The position numbers were made by a program, and so were the translations under genes. This document shows positions 1 through 10,434 of a stretch of DNA of 56,914 nucleotides, piece after piece. The notes under the pieces are model-generated. The model did no database searches. It saw only the letters and a list, made by a program, of their open reading frames with translations, and was not told the origin of the DNA. This DNA comes from Flammula alnicola (Eukaryota > Basidiomycota > Agaricomycetes > Agaricales > Strophariaceae): the NCBI GenBank assembly GCA_015499995.1, contig JADNRV010000308.1, forward strand, positions 1-56,914, read 5' to 3'. Position 1 is the first letter of the stretch, and every line of letters starts with the position of its first letter.

Positions 1-648
1 GATCATTTCCAACATAGACGAAACCTAGCACTTTACCGGGAATGCTTTGGATAATAAAACCCTGACTTCCGGGAAGATTGGCCCGCATCAGTATTTTGCC
101 CGGTGGTCTGGCACAAGCGCTGGTTTAACGGGACTAGTTGTCCCATGAACACATTCTTGATATCAAATTCAGTCATGAAATGTGGAAAACAAGTGATTAC
201 TTACATGTCTTCAAATTGTCAGAGCGTCCGGTAGGTACCACAATACAATATTGTCTTCTGAATCGACAACAATACATGGCGTTTTGATGAGCTGGAGTGC
301 GCCGGAGGTAAGAGGCCGAAAATCCTTCATGAGATCCGCCTCCAACTTGGCACTTCTGACGTTCTGACATGCAGTCAGCCGGCGGCTATACTCCCGGATT
401 GACCAGGGGAGCTGAACTGTCATATAAAGGTTAGAGAAAAGCTGACAACTGATCCTTTGAAACTTACTTTTGTGTCGGAATGCCGATAGGACCTTCTGCA
501 TTAGGTGGTGGCAGTCGTGTAGCAATTCCGGGGATATGTGTTCCGGTTGGGTGATTGTATGTCTGTTATCGACCTCCACTCGGAGAGCCCGTTGCAGATA
601 CTCTCCCAGAAGCGACGTGGACATATTCCTTGCCATGATTTTGGACAA
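1..648 (-). CDS. Unrecognised agaricomycete gene, 3' end outside the window
   Basis: An open frame starts at 648 (MSKIMARNMSTSLLGEYLQ) and reads to 211. A GTAAGT donor and a CAG acceptor sit within it near 465-420, so part of the frame is probably intron. The segment ending VDSEDNIVLWYLPDAL resembles a C-terminal motif I associate with agaricomycete hypothetical proteins, but I cannot name a family or function. A TGA ends the frame at 211 just before another GTAAGT donor. An open stretch beyond a putative intron (about 140 down to 10) could be a further exon. The exon model is uncertain and the gene may be degraded. It lies next to the repeat patch and the broken fungalysin, so it may belong to a transposon-rich flank. 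Confidence 0.4.
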
Positions 649-838
649 CGTTGAAATTCAAATATGCACATTATATACTGCCTTGAGGCCGCCATGAGGG
701 TTTCCCTGATGAATACCCAGGGGTACCCTGGATTTGCAGTCCCACTGCAAATTCTGATGTAAAATCACTCCGGCATAGCAATTAAATATATTACTGAGCA
801 AGAAGAGGCAGAATCTATATAATATATAAACAAAATTC

Positions 839-1060
839 CCCCCCCCCCCCCGGCCCAAAAACACCAATTTGACGAGCTCGTCCATCAATGGAACGAGAGC
901 TCATCCATGCATCCAATGGTCACAAGCTCGGCCATCGGCCCTGATGGCGGGCTCATCCATTGATCTCCCTCAAGCTTGCCCATCCCTTAATTAGCACGAG
1001 CTCGTCCATTGCCAATGGGTAAAAATAGCCGCCACGAGCTCGTGAGGCTATGCCATCAGT
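839..1060. repeat. Poly-C tract and degenerate palindromic GAGCTCGTCCAT repeats
   Basis: A run of C residues at about 839-852 is followed by at least six imperfect copies of a short motif around GAGCTCGTCCAT, near 871, 893, 923, 945, 995 and 1036. Some contain the self-complementary core ACGAGCTCGT. No coding frame makes sense here. The patch ends close to where the adjacent fungalysin fragment loses homology (about 1100-1150), so it may mark the end of a non-autonomous transposon or a rearrangement breakpoint. No terminal repeat or target duplication could be defined. Confidence 0.45.
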
Positions 1061-1156
1061 GATGGCACCTTAGTCATGCAAGGTGTCACATGGGTAGTGG
1101 GAATTTCTATTGAACGTCCTGAGTCAATTGGATATTTGGACAGAAAATGTCTACGC

Positions 1157-2246
1157 TTACGTATAAGAGGTGGTTCCGGTGGAATGCCAGCCGTCAGGCG
1201 AAGCTGTCAAATCCTGAGGGTCTGTCAGGGTTTCAAATCCGTCAGTAAGAGTTTCTTTCTGCAAAGGCAAGACAAGGTACTGCACGAGTCTCATGAGTAC
1301 TAATAAGTTGCATACGTCAGTAAGTCTTTCAACACACCGAAGCCTTCGCAACAAAGTCCGTAATCGTGACGAGTTCGCCGGAGTGCGCATCGATGAAGGC
1401 TTCAACCCAAGCGCCGGTCTCATCGTTCTGGATCTGGACGACGTGGGTGAGCACTGCGGTATTGTCTGCCTTGACGACGTATTCGAGGTGGCGGGGTGGC
1501 CGTTGTATTTTCCGCCGAGGGTCGCTTTGGCGGAGGCGATCGCGGCTTCGACTGTAATTGAGGGTTTGGAGGCTGCGATACTCTCTGTGGGTTTGAAAGG
1601 TAGCGCGTTAATTTCGTCGAGGATTTAAGGTGAAGCGTAACGTACTGGCTTTCACGAAAGAAGACCCGAAGGACACCACCTGATCGACGTGTTCTGGATC
1701 AATATCATTTCTTTCAACGAGTAATAACTTGAACTGCGCTTGCCTTATTGTTCTGGTTGAAGGCGACATTGGCGACTGCGTTCGCGAAAGGAATGCCCTC
1801 CTAAAATCAACAGTAAAGCGTCAATTCGTCATGAAATAAAATGAGTAACTAATGTGGGCCTGCTTGAGGTAGGCGTGCTGTGCGACGTCTCCCGAGTATC
1901 CCGACTGGTAGGCGAGTGCACCCTTGTCAAGGGACAGATGGGATTCAACGAAAGCTACAGCCGCATCTTTCAAAGAGTTGTCGCCACGCTTGGAATGGGG
2001 ATGGTCGATGCCTGCTTCGAACGTCTTGTATTGGGTAGTAGCATCATTGAGTATCGGCATAGATTGCATAGTATTTACCTCGAAGATGCTTGGCGGGTGG
2101 TACGTTTCAATATTCAGTTCGCGAGTTACTTGGCGTGCGCGATGCGTAGCATGCTTGGAGGTCAATGGCCAGGGTGCAGCCGCGGCAGACTGGGTGTAGG
2201 CGACCGCCAAGAAGACCGAAGTGAAGAGTTTCTTGAAAGACACCAT
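1157..2246 (-). pseudogene. Fungalysin (M36 metallopeptidase) N-terminal fragment
   Basis: The start at 2246 opens a signal peptide (MVSFKKLFTSVFLAVAY) followed by a fungalysin propeptide with the phrases YHPPSIFE, AGIDHPHSKR and YQSGYSGDVAQHAYLKQ. These align with the other two M36 genes of this window (starts 32752 and 37143). Exons continue leftward through the FTP propeptide to YLVLPLQKETLTDGFETLTDPQD and DGWHSTGTT near 1165. There homology ends, with no catalytic domain in the remaining sequence. The HEXXH zinc site is therefore missing. It reads in the same direction as the other M36 genes and lies 544 bp downstream of the end of the split copy, so it looks like the last member of a former tandem array. 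TATA-like sequence lies near 2340. Confidence 0.8.
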
Positions 2247-2789
2247 ATTCGACGAGAAAGTTCTAAGTAAGCGGGTAAACCAAGGGTTGATGAAGAGAAG
2301 CTTTTCCTCGACTGAGTGTTTCGTCCAAGCTTTTCGAGGTTATATACCTGGCGACAGAGACATCAGGATCCCCGCAAAAAAATAAAACCGCGGTTATCTT
2401 CATTGCAAACAGAAGGACTTCAATTACGCTACCGCAGGTATACGCTTCTTGCACACGAGTCTGGTAACTCCTGATAGGTGAAAAATCATGCAGCCTGGGA
2501 GACAACCACAGCGGCAAGCTTTCAGGAGGTATCACTCGCCATCGAGCAAAGTGCAATGGCCTTGCAGCGATATCCCCCCTTCTCCTGACGAATCCTGCCT
2601 CAGTATCACCTAACCGCTCAGCGCTCGTGCCAAAGAGTACTCCCACTTGTCTGTTTAGTGTTTGAAAAGTTCCATCAATCCGTTCTTATCACCACCAATG
2701 CTAAATAAAAATCTGTGACTCTTCTTTCGCCAATTAGAGTCGGACATACGGGATGTAAGAAAGGTGAATTCGATTATGATAAGCATTTT

Positions 2790-3442
2790 TCAACAGCTCG
2801 ACGGTACCGTGAAGTCATCCATATGGTTAGCGGCATTGACACCAAGTCCTCGACTAGCGAAGGCGTGCCACAAAGTACAGCTATTGGCCGCCCCATAACG
2901 ATTGACATCGGCTTGAATCCATGCATCACGTCCAGACGGGACTAACCAAAGAAATGAAGTTCAGGCACTGTCGGATTTTACGAGATTGCGCAATTGCGTT
3001 GTTTAGGTACTCACAGGTTGGGTTGCAAGGTTGGAGCGCAAGAGCGTCGAGGAAGAGATGGAGGAACACGATGTTGCCTTCTGTGCCGGTTGGGTTCGTT
3101 CGAGCTGTAGCGGACCAGCCATGAACCCCGACGAGGGCTGCATAGACGTTGTAAAGCATATTCGCCCATATTTCTCCGCTCGCTGGAGTTGATGTTTTAA
3201 ATACCCCCCGGATTTAATCTCGTATGACATGCGTACAATGAGGTTCGATACGAGTTTGCAAATCAGAATATTTGAGTGGGTTGGTAACGCTGCGGAAAGC
3301 CATGTCAGGTACAAGTGGTACAAGTGGGAAAGGCACGCACTTGTTGGTCGAGTATGGAAATGAGCGAATACCCGCAGGATCGTTGCTCACATATTGGCCT
3401 ACAACATAGTCAGGCGTAGCGTTCGAGGTTTTCTCGTTCCAA
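2790..3442 (-). pseudogene. Fungalysin C-terminal half, separated from its N-terminal half by the 27-kb insert
   Basis: Exons read WNEKTSNATPDYVVGQYV, then KYSDLQTRIE, then [20 protein letters not shown], then a last exon from RDAWIQADVNRYGAANSC to GLGVNAANHMDDFTVPSSC and a stop at 2792-2790. This is the C-terminal part of an M36 peptidase. It includes the GEIWAN segment, whose Glu should be the third zinc ligand. No N-terminal half adjoins it. Instead the sequence upstream of the acceptor at 3443-3444 switches to the insert at about 3454. Its missing half is at 30602-32752. The two ends fall in the same intron, and their codon phases join exactly (ATG GCC AA with T TGG AAC). The insertion therefore divides the zinc site: HEMTH on one side, the Glu ligand on the other. 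Confidence 0.85.
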
Positions 3443-3453
3443 CTAGCTCAAGT

Positions 3454-3463
3454 TACGAGTCCG
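3454..3463 (+). repeat. 5' terminal inverted repeat of the Helentron
   Basis: TACGAGTCCG, exactly complementary to the decamer at 30521-30530. It sits at the point where fungalysin intron homology ends. Similarity to the other arm stops after 10 bp. Confidence 0.7.
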
Positions 3464-4412
3464 AATGAAATGAGGATTCGTTCTTATAGCGGTCCACCCC
3501 AGCTAATTTTGGGCCATGTAACGTTTATGCAGCCGGTAACTTCCGATGTTTGTTTTAATTAATTTGTAAGCCGCTTATCTCCGAGGGCTATTTTTAGTTA
3601 CCTCACAGCCGCTATTCAGACTCAGGTGTTTGGACGCTCACTACCGCCCATACTTATTGACGGCCCACAGGGATCCCCATGTACGACGAGAGGAAAGCCA
3701 GCACGTCACTCCTCAGCAATCGCGACCCAACTTTCCAGCCTTCAGCAATAGCACGACAATTTCCATTGGCCGCGCTAGTAGGATGGATGGGACGGGAAAC
3801 AGGAACGCATGGGGGACCCGTGCAGTGGGAGGCCCAGCAGGTAGGTTGCTCACTAACCTCGCACTACTAACCTCGCACTACTTACCCCATACCCTCCTAC
3901 ACAGTTTCCTGGGCTACGAACCCCGTGCTTCGTCCTTTTGCCACTCTTTTGACATTGCAAGCATCCCGGATGCTACCAGCCCCGACGTATAGATATATCG
4001 GCAAAGCCAGCCATGCAAAATGCGCCCACACCCCCGCCAAACCATCAGTTAATGCCCACCCCGGCCCATGCGAAGACAGATGCAATCCCAACAGGTGATC
4101 CTGATGGGGCCGTCTATGTTTCTCCATTGATCAGTGTTTGGGTTGGAGCGTTCTGAATATAGGATCATCGCCCAGGATGGAGGCTTGTACCGGTAGATTG
4201 TTCTTGAATATATCTCTCTAAAACCAAAAACTTGAAAATAAAATGGCCGTTTTGGACCTTATCGATTGGCAGAAATGTTATGGGCTGGATTGTCCCCTCG
4301 ACAAACTACTTGGCATAACGAAAGCAATAGACACTGCAAAGGGCCGCCCACTCACGCTGTTCGACGTCAACGATGCACTCATACCAATCGGGATGCATAT
4401 ATGCTATACCCT
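3464..4412. other. Left arm of the insert, no convincing gene
   Basis: About 950 bp between the 5' end of the element and the end of the first cargo gene. A 57-codon plus-strand ORF (4243-4416, MAVLDLIDWQKCYGLDC...) ends 4 bp into the convergent gene's stop region. It is too short to claim. Other ORFs here show no family resemblance. Confidence 0.4.
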
Positions 4413-7400
4413 CTAGTCCAGGCTTTTAGCCTCCGCATTTTCTTCGGCTGAAGTGCCCTCCTCCTTGTCGTCAATATTCATCGCGTTTAGTTTCATCCTC
4501 GTCTTGGAAATCTCCTCGTCCACATATCCCACCCTACGTTTGAGCTTGGGCTGTGCCTTCGATGGCCCTCCTCGTCTGGTGACCTGCTCTACAAGCGATT
4601 TCTTTAAACCTGTTGTCAGTTTCTTGTCGCAATCGCTGGACCTCTAGCTCGATGACTTACGTGCGTCAGCGACCCATCCAAAAGCGTTAATGTCCTCAGA
4701 ACCATGGACGTCTTGCACTTTCCATCGCGCAAGGGTAGGAGGGCAAACGACACCTGAACCTCGACGATATCGCCTATTCTGAACCTGACAGGTTTACACG
4801 GAACGAATCTGCTTGAGGTTAGCTCATAAATTCCCTTTTACTCCGGGTCCACTTACTTATGATCTCCTGTATCTTGCGCCTTCTGTCGTTCATAATAATA
4901 GACGATGTTGTCCTCTCCATGAATATGGCTTTGACCTCCTGCTCGTGCTAGATATCCATGAGGATCTATGTCAGCTGTTAGCGGGATACTGGGCATCTGG
5001 GGTGCATCCTTCTTGGGTGTGAAATAGCGGTTTGACATTTCCAACACGGCGTCATCGCCATCCTCTGCGATCATGCTGCATTCCTGGAGCTGATTTTGCC
5101 CGACAGTGCGGCTGAATAATGCATGGACTTCGGCAACATTCTCGACAACCTTCGCAAATGTTGGTGACTTCAAACTAGTGTTGAGCACGGGTATAGCAAC
5201 CCGTGCAGGGTTACGGGTATGGGTCTCACGGGAATGGGTGCGGGTCCTGCTAATGTCACCCTTGACCAAACCCGTACCTGTGCTCATGGGTGTGCGGGTT
5301 TGATGGCGGGTTTGATCGAGCAAGAGGATATATATGGCTGTTTGGAGTGCGCCCGTACAACTGTACAGTTGATCTGACGTTCCGATCGATGTACCGTAGA
5401 GTAAAAAAAAATTCTACAAGCCAGTCCGATCTACCGGCACCCTGTATCGACGTTATGGCTTCTTTTAGCAAGCCCATTCAGGCTTCTTCTGATAAAGATC
5501 TCCCTGCCAAGCGAAAGCGCACTCTGAACCCTAAATTAACCGATGAGGACAACGTCCACGAGGATGCTGTCAAGCGGCGAAAGCTCCAGCTCAACCAGTC
5601 CACTCAACAATCCAAGACAGCTACAAGCAGTACCCAAAAGCAGCCCAGCTCTCGAGTACCTAAGCCCAACCCTCCCAATCGTCAACCCTCTGTTGAAGCA
5701 GTCGAGGATCAAGAAAGTCACATACGTCGTAACACTGGTCGCCCAAAGAATCCGAATGCGGTTATCGAAGCCACTGATGGAAGCGATGACATCTTTGAGA
5801 TGTCACCCGATGGGGATGATGATGAGAGGCCAGAACTTATTGAGGTAGAGGATTCGGATGACGAGGAGGATGACGAGGAGGATGCGGAGGATGAGGAGAC
5901 AGCTGAACAAGAATTGGGTCAGTGCAAACTAATCTGGGAATTCCAATTACTCACACATCTCCAGAGCGCCTCCAGAAGGACTGGCGATCACCTATCTACG
6001 CATTTTTCAACCCTGAGGTCACCATCAACGACGTTGAAGGGCGCCGAGTGCACGACTTCACCTGCAATGCAAAACATTGTAAGGGAAAAGGAAAAAATAC
6101 AAGACTCGTTCGCCGTTACCTTGATACTGGCGATAGCAAGTCCACCAGTAGTCTTCATCGACATGCGAAAATTTGCTGGGGAGAGGAGAACGTGGCGAAG
6201 GCAGATGAGGCCAAAGATGTAGGGATTGCGCGGGCGGCATTGAAAGGGGCAGAGCTAAGGGATGGAAGCATCACGGCGATTTTCGAGAGAACCGGAAAGG
6301 GAAAAGTGACTTACTCGCACCGCCCACACACCAGAGTAGAGACACGGTAAATCCTTCAAACTCTCCTCCTTTCCATCGCGTTAATATTGTCGTGATAGGG
6401 CTGAGATCGTAAAATGGGTGGCTGAAAGCATGAGGCCATTCAGCATAGTCGACGACAAGGGTTTTAATGCCCTGATGAAAATGGGGAGACCGGGCTACTA
6501 CATACCTTCACGACACGCGGTAGCTCGAGATACTAAGCATGTCTTCAGGAAAACTCGAGAGCGAATTGCAAAGCTGCTGCAGGTGAATCTATTAGTTAAG
6601 ATGAACAATTGATTGAGGAATGACGAACTTACTGGACAGGAAAACGATAGTGCGTTGAGCTTCAGCACAGACGCATGGACCTCGCCCAACAATAGGGCAT
6701 ATGTTGCAATCACGGTTCATTTTGAACAGAAGGGCATACCGATCTGCCTTCTGCTTGATATCGTCGAGGTGCCGCGCTCTCACACAGGGATTAACCTGGC
6801 AACGGCGTTTGCGCAGGTGCTTGAAGACTTTGGAATTGCAGACAAGGTAAGTATTCTTTAATTATATAGATAACTTGGTACTCACTGGCGGGTCTACTAG
6901 ATCCTTAGCGTAACTTGCGATAACGCTACCGCCAACGACGCCATGATTGATCATCTCGCAACTCTTCTGACGGAATTCCCTGGATCGGCAAATCGAACCC
7001 GCTGCTTTGCGCACATTCTCAACCTTGTTGCAAAGTGTATAATGAGACAATTCGATGCACCAAAGTCGAAAACAAAAGGGAAGGGGAATGATAACGACGG
7101 GGATGGTCTTGATAGCACGGCTGCAGCGCTGGAGGCCCTGGCTGATGAGCTTGAGGACAGTGGGAGTGACGAGGAGAGTGATGAGGAGGAAGCAAATAGT
7201 GCTGAAGAGATTGTCGAAAGTGAGGATGGGAGCCGCGGAGACGATGCTGAGGACAGCGAAGAGGCCAAGTTATACGACGGGCGGGCAGAAATGTCGAAAG
7301 AAGAAGTCAAGGCTTTGGAGATGAGTGTGAAACCTGTCCGGCTCGCACTCGATAAGGTGTGTTGATCAGACAAATAACTGTTTTTGGACATAGCGACAGA

Positions 7401-9485
7401 ATTAATAATTTATTTTCTCTTTGTTATCCAGCTTCGAAAGGCCGCACACGCAATCAAGAAATCAACGACCATCATCCTCCCCGAATGGTATGCGATCCTT
7501 GATCGAATGGCCCAAGCTAGCAAGGAGAAGGGTAAGCAGCCCTTATCTACCCGCATCATGCCCCGCGATGTCACTACACGCTGGAATTACACCTATGAAA
7601 TGCTCGACTTCGCCTACACCTACCGAGACGCTTACAATCAAGTAACGGCGAATCAAGACATGAAAATGCAAAAGTATGAACTCAAGAAGAAAGAATGGAA
7701 GGTTGTCAAGGACTTGGCTGATGTACTGAAGGTGCGTAGACCCATTTTTCTTCAGAATATGTCCACTTCTAAACGCATTCACGTCTCAGATATTTAAAGA
7801 TGCTACCCTCTTCTTTTCACGCTCGACTCCGAACCTCACTAAGGTTATTCCTGTGATGGACCACATCGACAAGTACCTCGCCACTGCTGCCCGTGACAAG
7901 AAGTATGATCCCTCAATCCAAGCTGCTCTCACGATTGGCAAGAAACTATTAAACAAGTACTACAACAAGACCGACCACTCCGAACTCTATCGAATCGCAA
8001 TGGGTACGTTCCGAAAAAACATCGCTTGGTCTTGTTCTGATATTTCCATAGTCCTCCATCCTAGTCACAAACTCGAATATTTCAAATCTGCGAACTGGGA
8101 AGCGGACTGGATCACGACCGCCGAGGATATTGTCCGTGCAGAATTTGAACGCGCTTATGCAAAGGTCGAAGTGGATGACTCGGAAGATGAATCGACAGTG
8201 AGGATCTTCTCTTTTTCTTTCATCTCTTTTATTTAATTTGTATTATAGCCTTCGCCGCAGGTCATTTCTGACAATATCTTCAACAACCTCCCTTCCCTCT
8301 CTGTACCCAAGAAGGTTGAGCTAGCTGACGAACTTACCCGCTACCTATCATCGCCAACAGAGGCTACCACTAACCCTCTCTTATGGTGGGTTGAGAAAAA
8401 GGCAGTCTATCCTTGCTTATCTCGGATGGCTCGCAGCTACCTCAGCATCCCAGGTAATCAAAGTTTTGTACTTCAACATTGTCTCGCAATCTAACGTTAC
8501 ATTCTTTTAGCCACATCTGTTGATGTGGAACGCGTATTCAGCAAAAGTCGACTTGTTCTATCCTACATCCATAACCGCCTCTCTGTAGAGTCAACTCGGG
8601 CCCTTCTCTGTCTTGGTGCATGGAGCAAGTTGGACCTCGTCGATAGCAATGATATTCGTGCTGCGGCAAACTTACCAGATTTGAAGGAGGGCGAAGAGGA
8701 GCCAGAGGATGAATTTGATATTGCGTTGTAGTTTTTAATTATTCTTTCTTGACGTTGAACTGGTAGTTACAGGTCTGCATGTAACATGACCGACATCTCA
8801 TTGAAAATCGCTGACCCTTAGAGCAAACCCATACGGGTATTGAGACCCATGGTTCCCGCAGAAACCCTCACCCGTAGAGACGGGTATCCCATACCCGTAG
8901 CTAAGGGTATGGGTTTCAACGGGTAAGGGTATGGGTCAGTGGAAATTTGACCGTGGGTGACCCGTGCTCAACACTACTTCAAACCTGTAACCGTAATGCT
9001 TTGGCGAAGGAACCTTGCCCGATTGCCTTGGTCGCTGTGTCGACAATATTAGCCTCCTTTTCTTGAACTGAACGCATCGCCCAAAATACCTCAGTTTCTC
9101 CCGGAAAGGCGGCAAATCCATCTTTGAGATTATGCCCTGGAATGACATCACGACCTCTTCCATGCCTTCGGTGCCATCTGCTGTCGGCGAGAAAGCCAGT
9201 CGCCACAATGCCCCAGATTGAATTGTTGTGTATCCAAGCGCCCAATCTTCCTCCTTCAAATTGAAATTGTTATTTCCTCGTTCTGAGTCCAGTCCTTAGT
9301 AAAGCTTACGTTTGTCAACTGGGCTGCATTGAGTCCGCTGTGAGGGCTATTGATGTGCTCAAGAGCTATACGCTCAAGTTTCTGTCCTGTTTAGATCAAT
9401 TTGAATGCCATTTCGAACTACGCTCGCTTGGATTAGATTATTTACCTGCTTGGTTTATGTCGTAGAGGAGATTAAGATTATCCAT
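4413..9485 (-). CDS. Cargo gene of unknown function, interrupted by a hAT transposon
   Basis: Start at 9485 (MDNLNLLYDINQA). Exons follow at 9446-9485, 9310-9386 and from 9253, joined in phase: LERIALEHINSPHSGLNAAQLTN, then EEDWALGYTTIQSGALW. The third exon runs to 8977, where the hAT element begins. It resumes at 5175 with LKSPTFAKVVENVAEV and IDPHGYLARAGGQ, then exons 4661-4808 (FVPCKPVRFRIGDIVEVQ) and 4413-4609, ending AEAKSLD. The RFRIGDIVEVQ and LLDGS phrases resemble a recurrent agaricomycete hypothetical protein family that I cannot assign a function. After virtual removal of the hAT and one CTTCAAAC copy the two sides still differ by one base in frame. Either a small indel exists or the junction model is slightly wrong. 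The gene is presumably inactivated by the insertion. Confidence 0.6.
5168..5175. repeat. hAT target-site duplication, left copy
   Basis: CTTCAAAC immediately outside the left inverted repeat; identical to 8977-8984. Confidence 0.95.
5176..8976 (+). mobile_element. Complete hAT-family DNA transposon, 3801 bp
   Basis: Perfect 17-bp terminal inverted repeats begin TAGTGTTGAGCACGGGT at 5176-5192 and end with its reverse complement at 8960-8976. They are flanked by an exact 8-bp target duplication CTTCAAAC (5168-5175 and 8977-8984), the length diagnostic of hAT. The element encodes one BED-finger hAT transposase in the same orientation. Perfect termini, perfect target duplication and an uninterrupted spliced reading frame point to a recent insertion. 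It is nested in a gene that is itself inside the Helentron, so it arrived after the gene and probably after or during its residence in the element. Confidence 0.95.
5455..8731 (+). CDS. hAT transposase with N-terminal BED zinc finger
   Basis: Start at 5455 (MASFSKPIQASSDKDLPAK), about 120 bp after TATA-like sequence near 5328. Short introns separate roughly nine exons. Order of domains: basic and acidic low-complexity N-terminus; a BED-type zinc finger around 6050-6190 (CNAKHCKGKG ... SSLHRHAKICWG); RNase-H-like core with FSTDAWTS (first catalytic Asp) near 6660 and VTCDNATAND (second Asp) near 6910; a large acidic insertion near 7080-7270; then VTTRWNYTYEMLD near 7570; and the C-terminal hAT dimerisation region NPLLWWVEKKAVYPCLSRMA followed by SVDVERVFSKSR near 8360-8550. 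It ends at 8731. It cuts and pastes the element in the nucleus by binding the terminal and subterminal repeats. No stop or frameshift was seen in the spliced frame. Confidence 0.9.
8977..8984. repeat. hAT target-site duplication, right copy
   Basis: CTTCAAAC immediately outside the right inverted repeat; identical to 5168-5175. Confidence 0.95.
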
Positions 9486-10434
9486 GGCAAGATTATTTAC
9501 GACAATTTCAAGGTTGATGGAGAGAGAAAGAGGGCGGTTTGATCTCTATGCTACAGTGGATTTTGCTGATAGAATGGCTGTCGGTGCTCGCAGACGCCCT
9601 CCTGGCAGATCTACGCCCCTTGTGCGTCCTTTCTCCTGTTTGACGCGCTCTTCTTTCTGACTTGTCTTATTATGCACTTTATTCCTCCGCTGCTTTTCTT
9701 TTGGCTTGCCATGCACTTCTTACGAATGTTTGAGTCTTATTCCTTGACTTCTTTCTCCGATTCCAGGTGTCCCTTTTCCTCAATAAAAGCTCACCCCTGT
9801 TTCATGAATTGTGATTTATTACTAGCGCCTGCAATCTCTGTCTTCCATATTGGCCTGATTTATTTTCTATTTGGGGGTCCTGGAAGATGCACGCAATTGG
9901 CAGGGGTTCCTTCATCGTGTATCTACTATGTGAATCATGATTTTGAAAGATGCCTTTTTCATCGAGAATGTCTTATGCCTCCTGCTCCGCAGCATTGAAG
10001 CATCCTCCTGTATGCTAACCCTCCTATTGTTGGAATATCTGCATGCTGAGCTTTGCGTATGGCTTATTGTTTTCCTCCTAATTTACATATTGGCCCCGGC
10101 GGGGTCATCGCACACTCGCACAGCTCCTGCCAAATTAAGTTCTGAACTTCATGAGCTCTGACACGTGCGATAAGGCTTGTCGAGAGTCACATTAACCATG
10201 ATCTTCCTTTTTTCTTTCGTCTTTCTTAATTCATTAAACTCCAACTTTACATCAGCCGGTACCGAAGAACTGGACACTTCGTTCATTCTCCCCGAGATCC
10301 ACCTCGGATTTAATTGCAGTATAAAATGAACTTTTCCATTTTTTCATCCCTTCCATCGCATTTTCACCCACTTACGCCATCTACCCTATTACCTGTTGTT
10401 TTATTCGTCTATACGCTCCATCCTCTACCCAAAA
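9486..10434. other. Intergenic spacer between two divergent cargo genes
   Basis: About 950 bp, pyrimidine-rich and AT-moderate. It presumably holds both promoters. A TATAAAA motif at 10320 lies 115 bp upstream of the plus-strand start at 10435. ORFs here (for example 9672-9998) show no recognisable protein. Confidence 0.4.

Noticed and set aside
5290..5454. Upstream extension of the hAT transposase to 5290
   Set aside because: The region overlaps subterminal repeats and TATA-like sequence near 5328; the ATG at 5455 gives a normal N-terminus.
8979..9245. Minus-strand ORF starting MGAWIHNNSIWG
   Set aside because: Splicing from the upstream exon (ends ...AAQLTN) enters the other frame (EEDWALGYTT) in phase 0, so this frame is a shadow.
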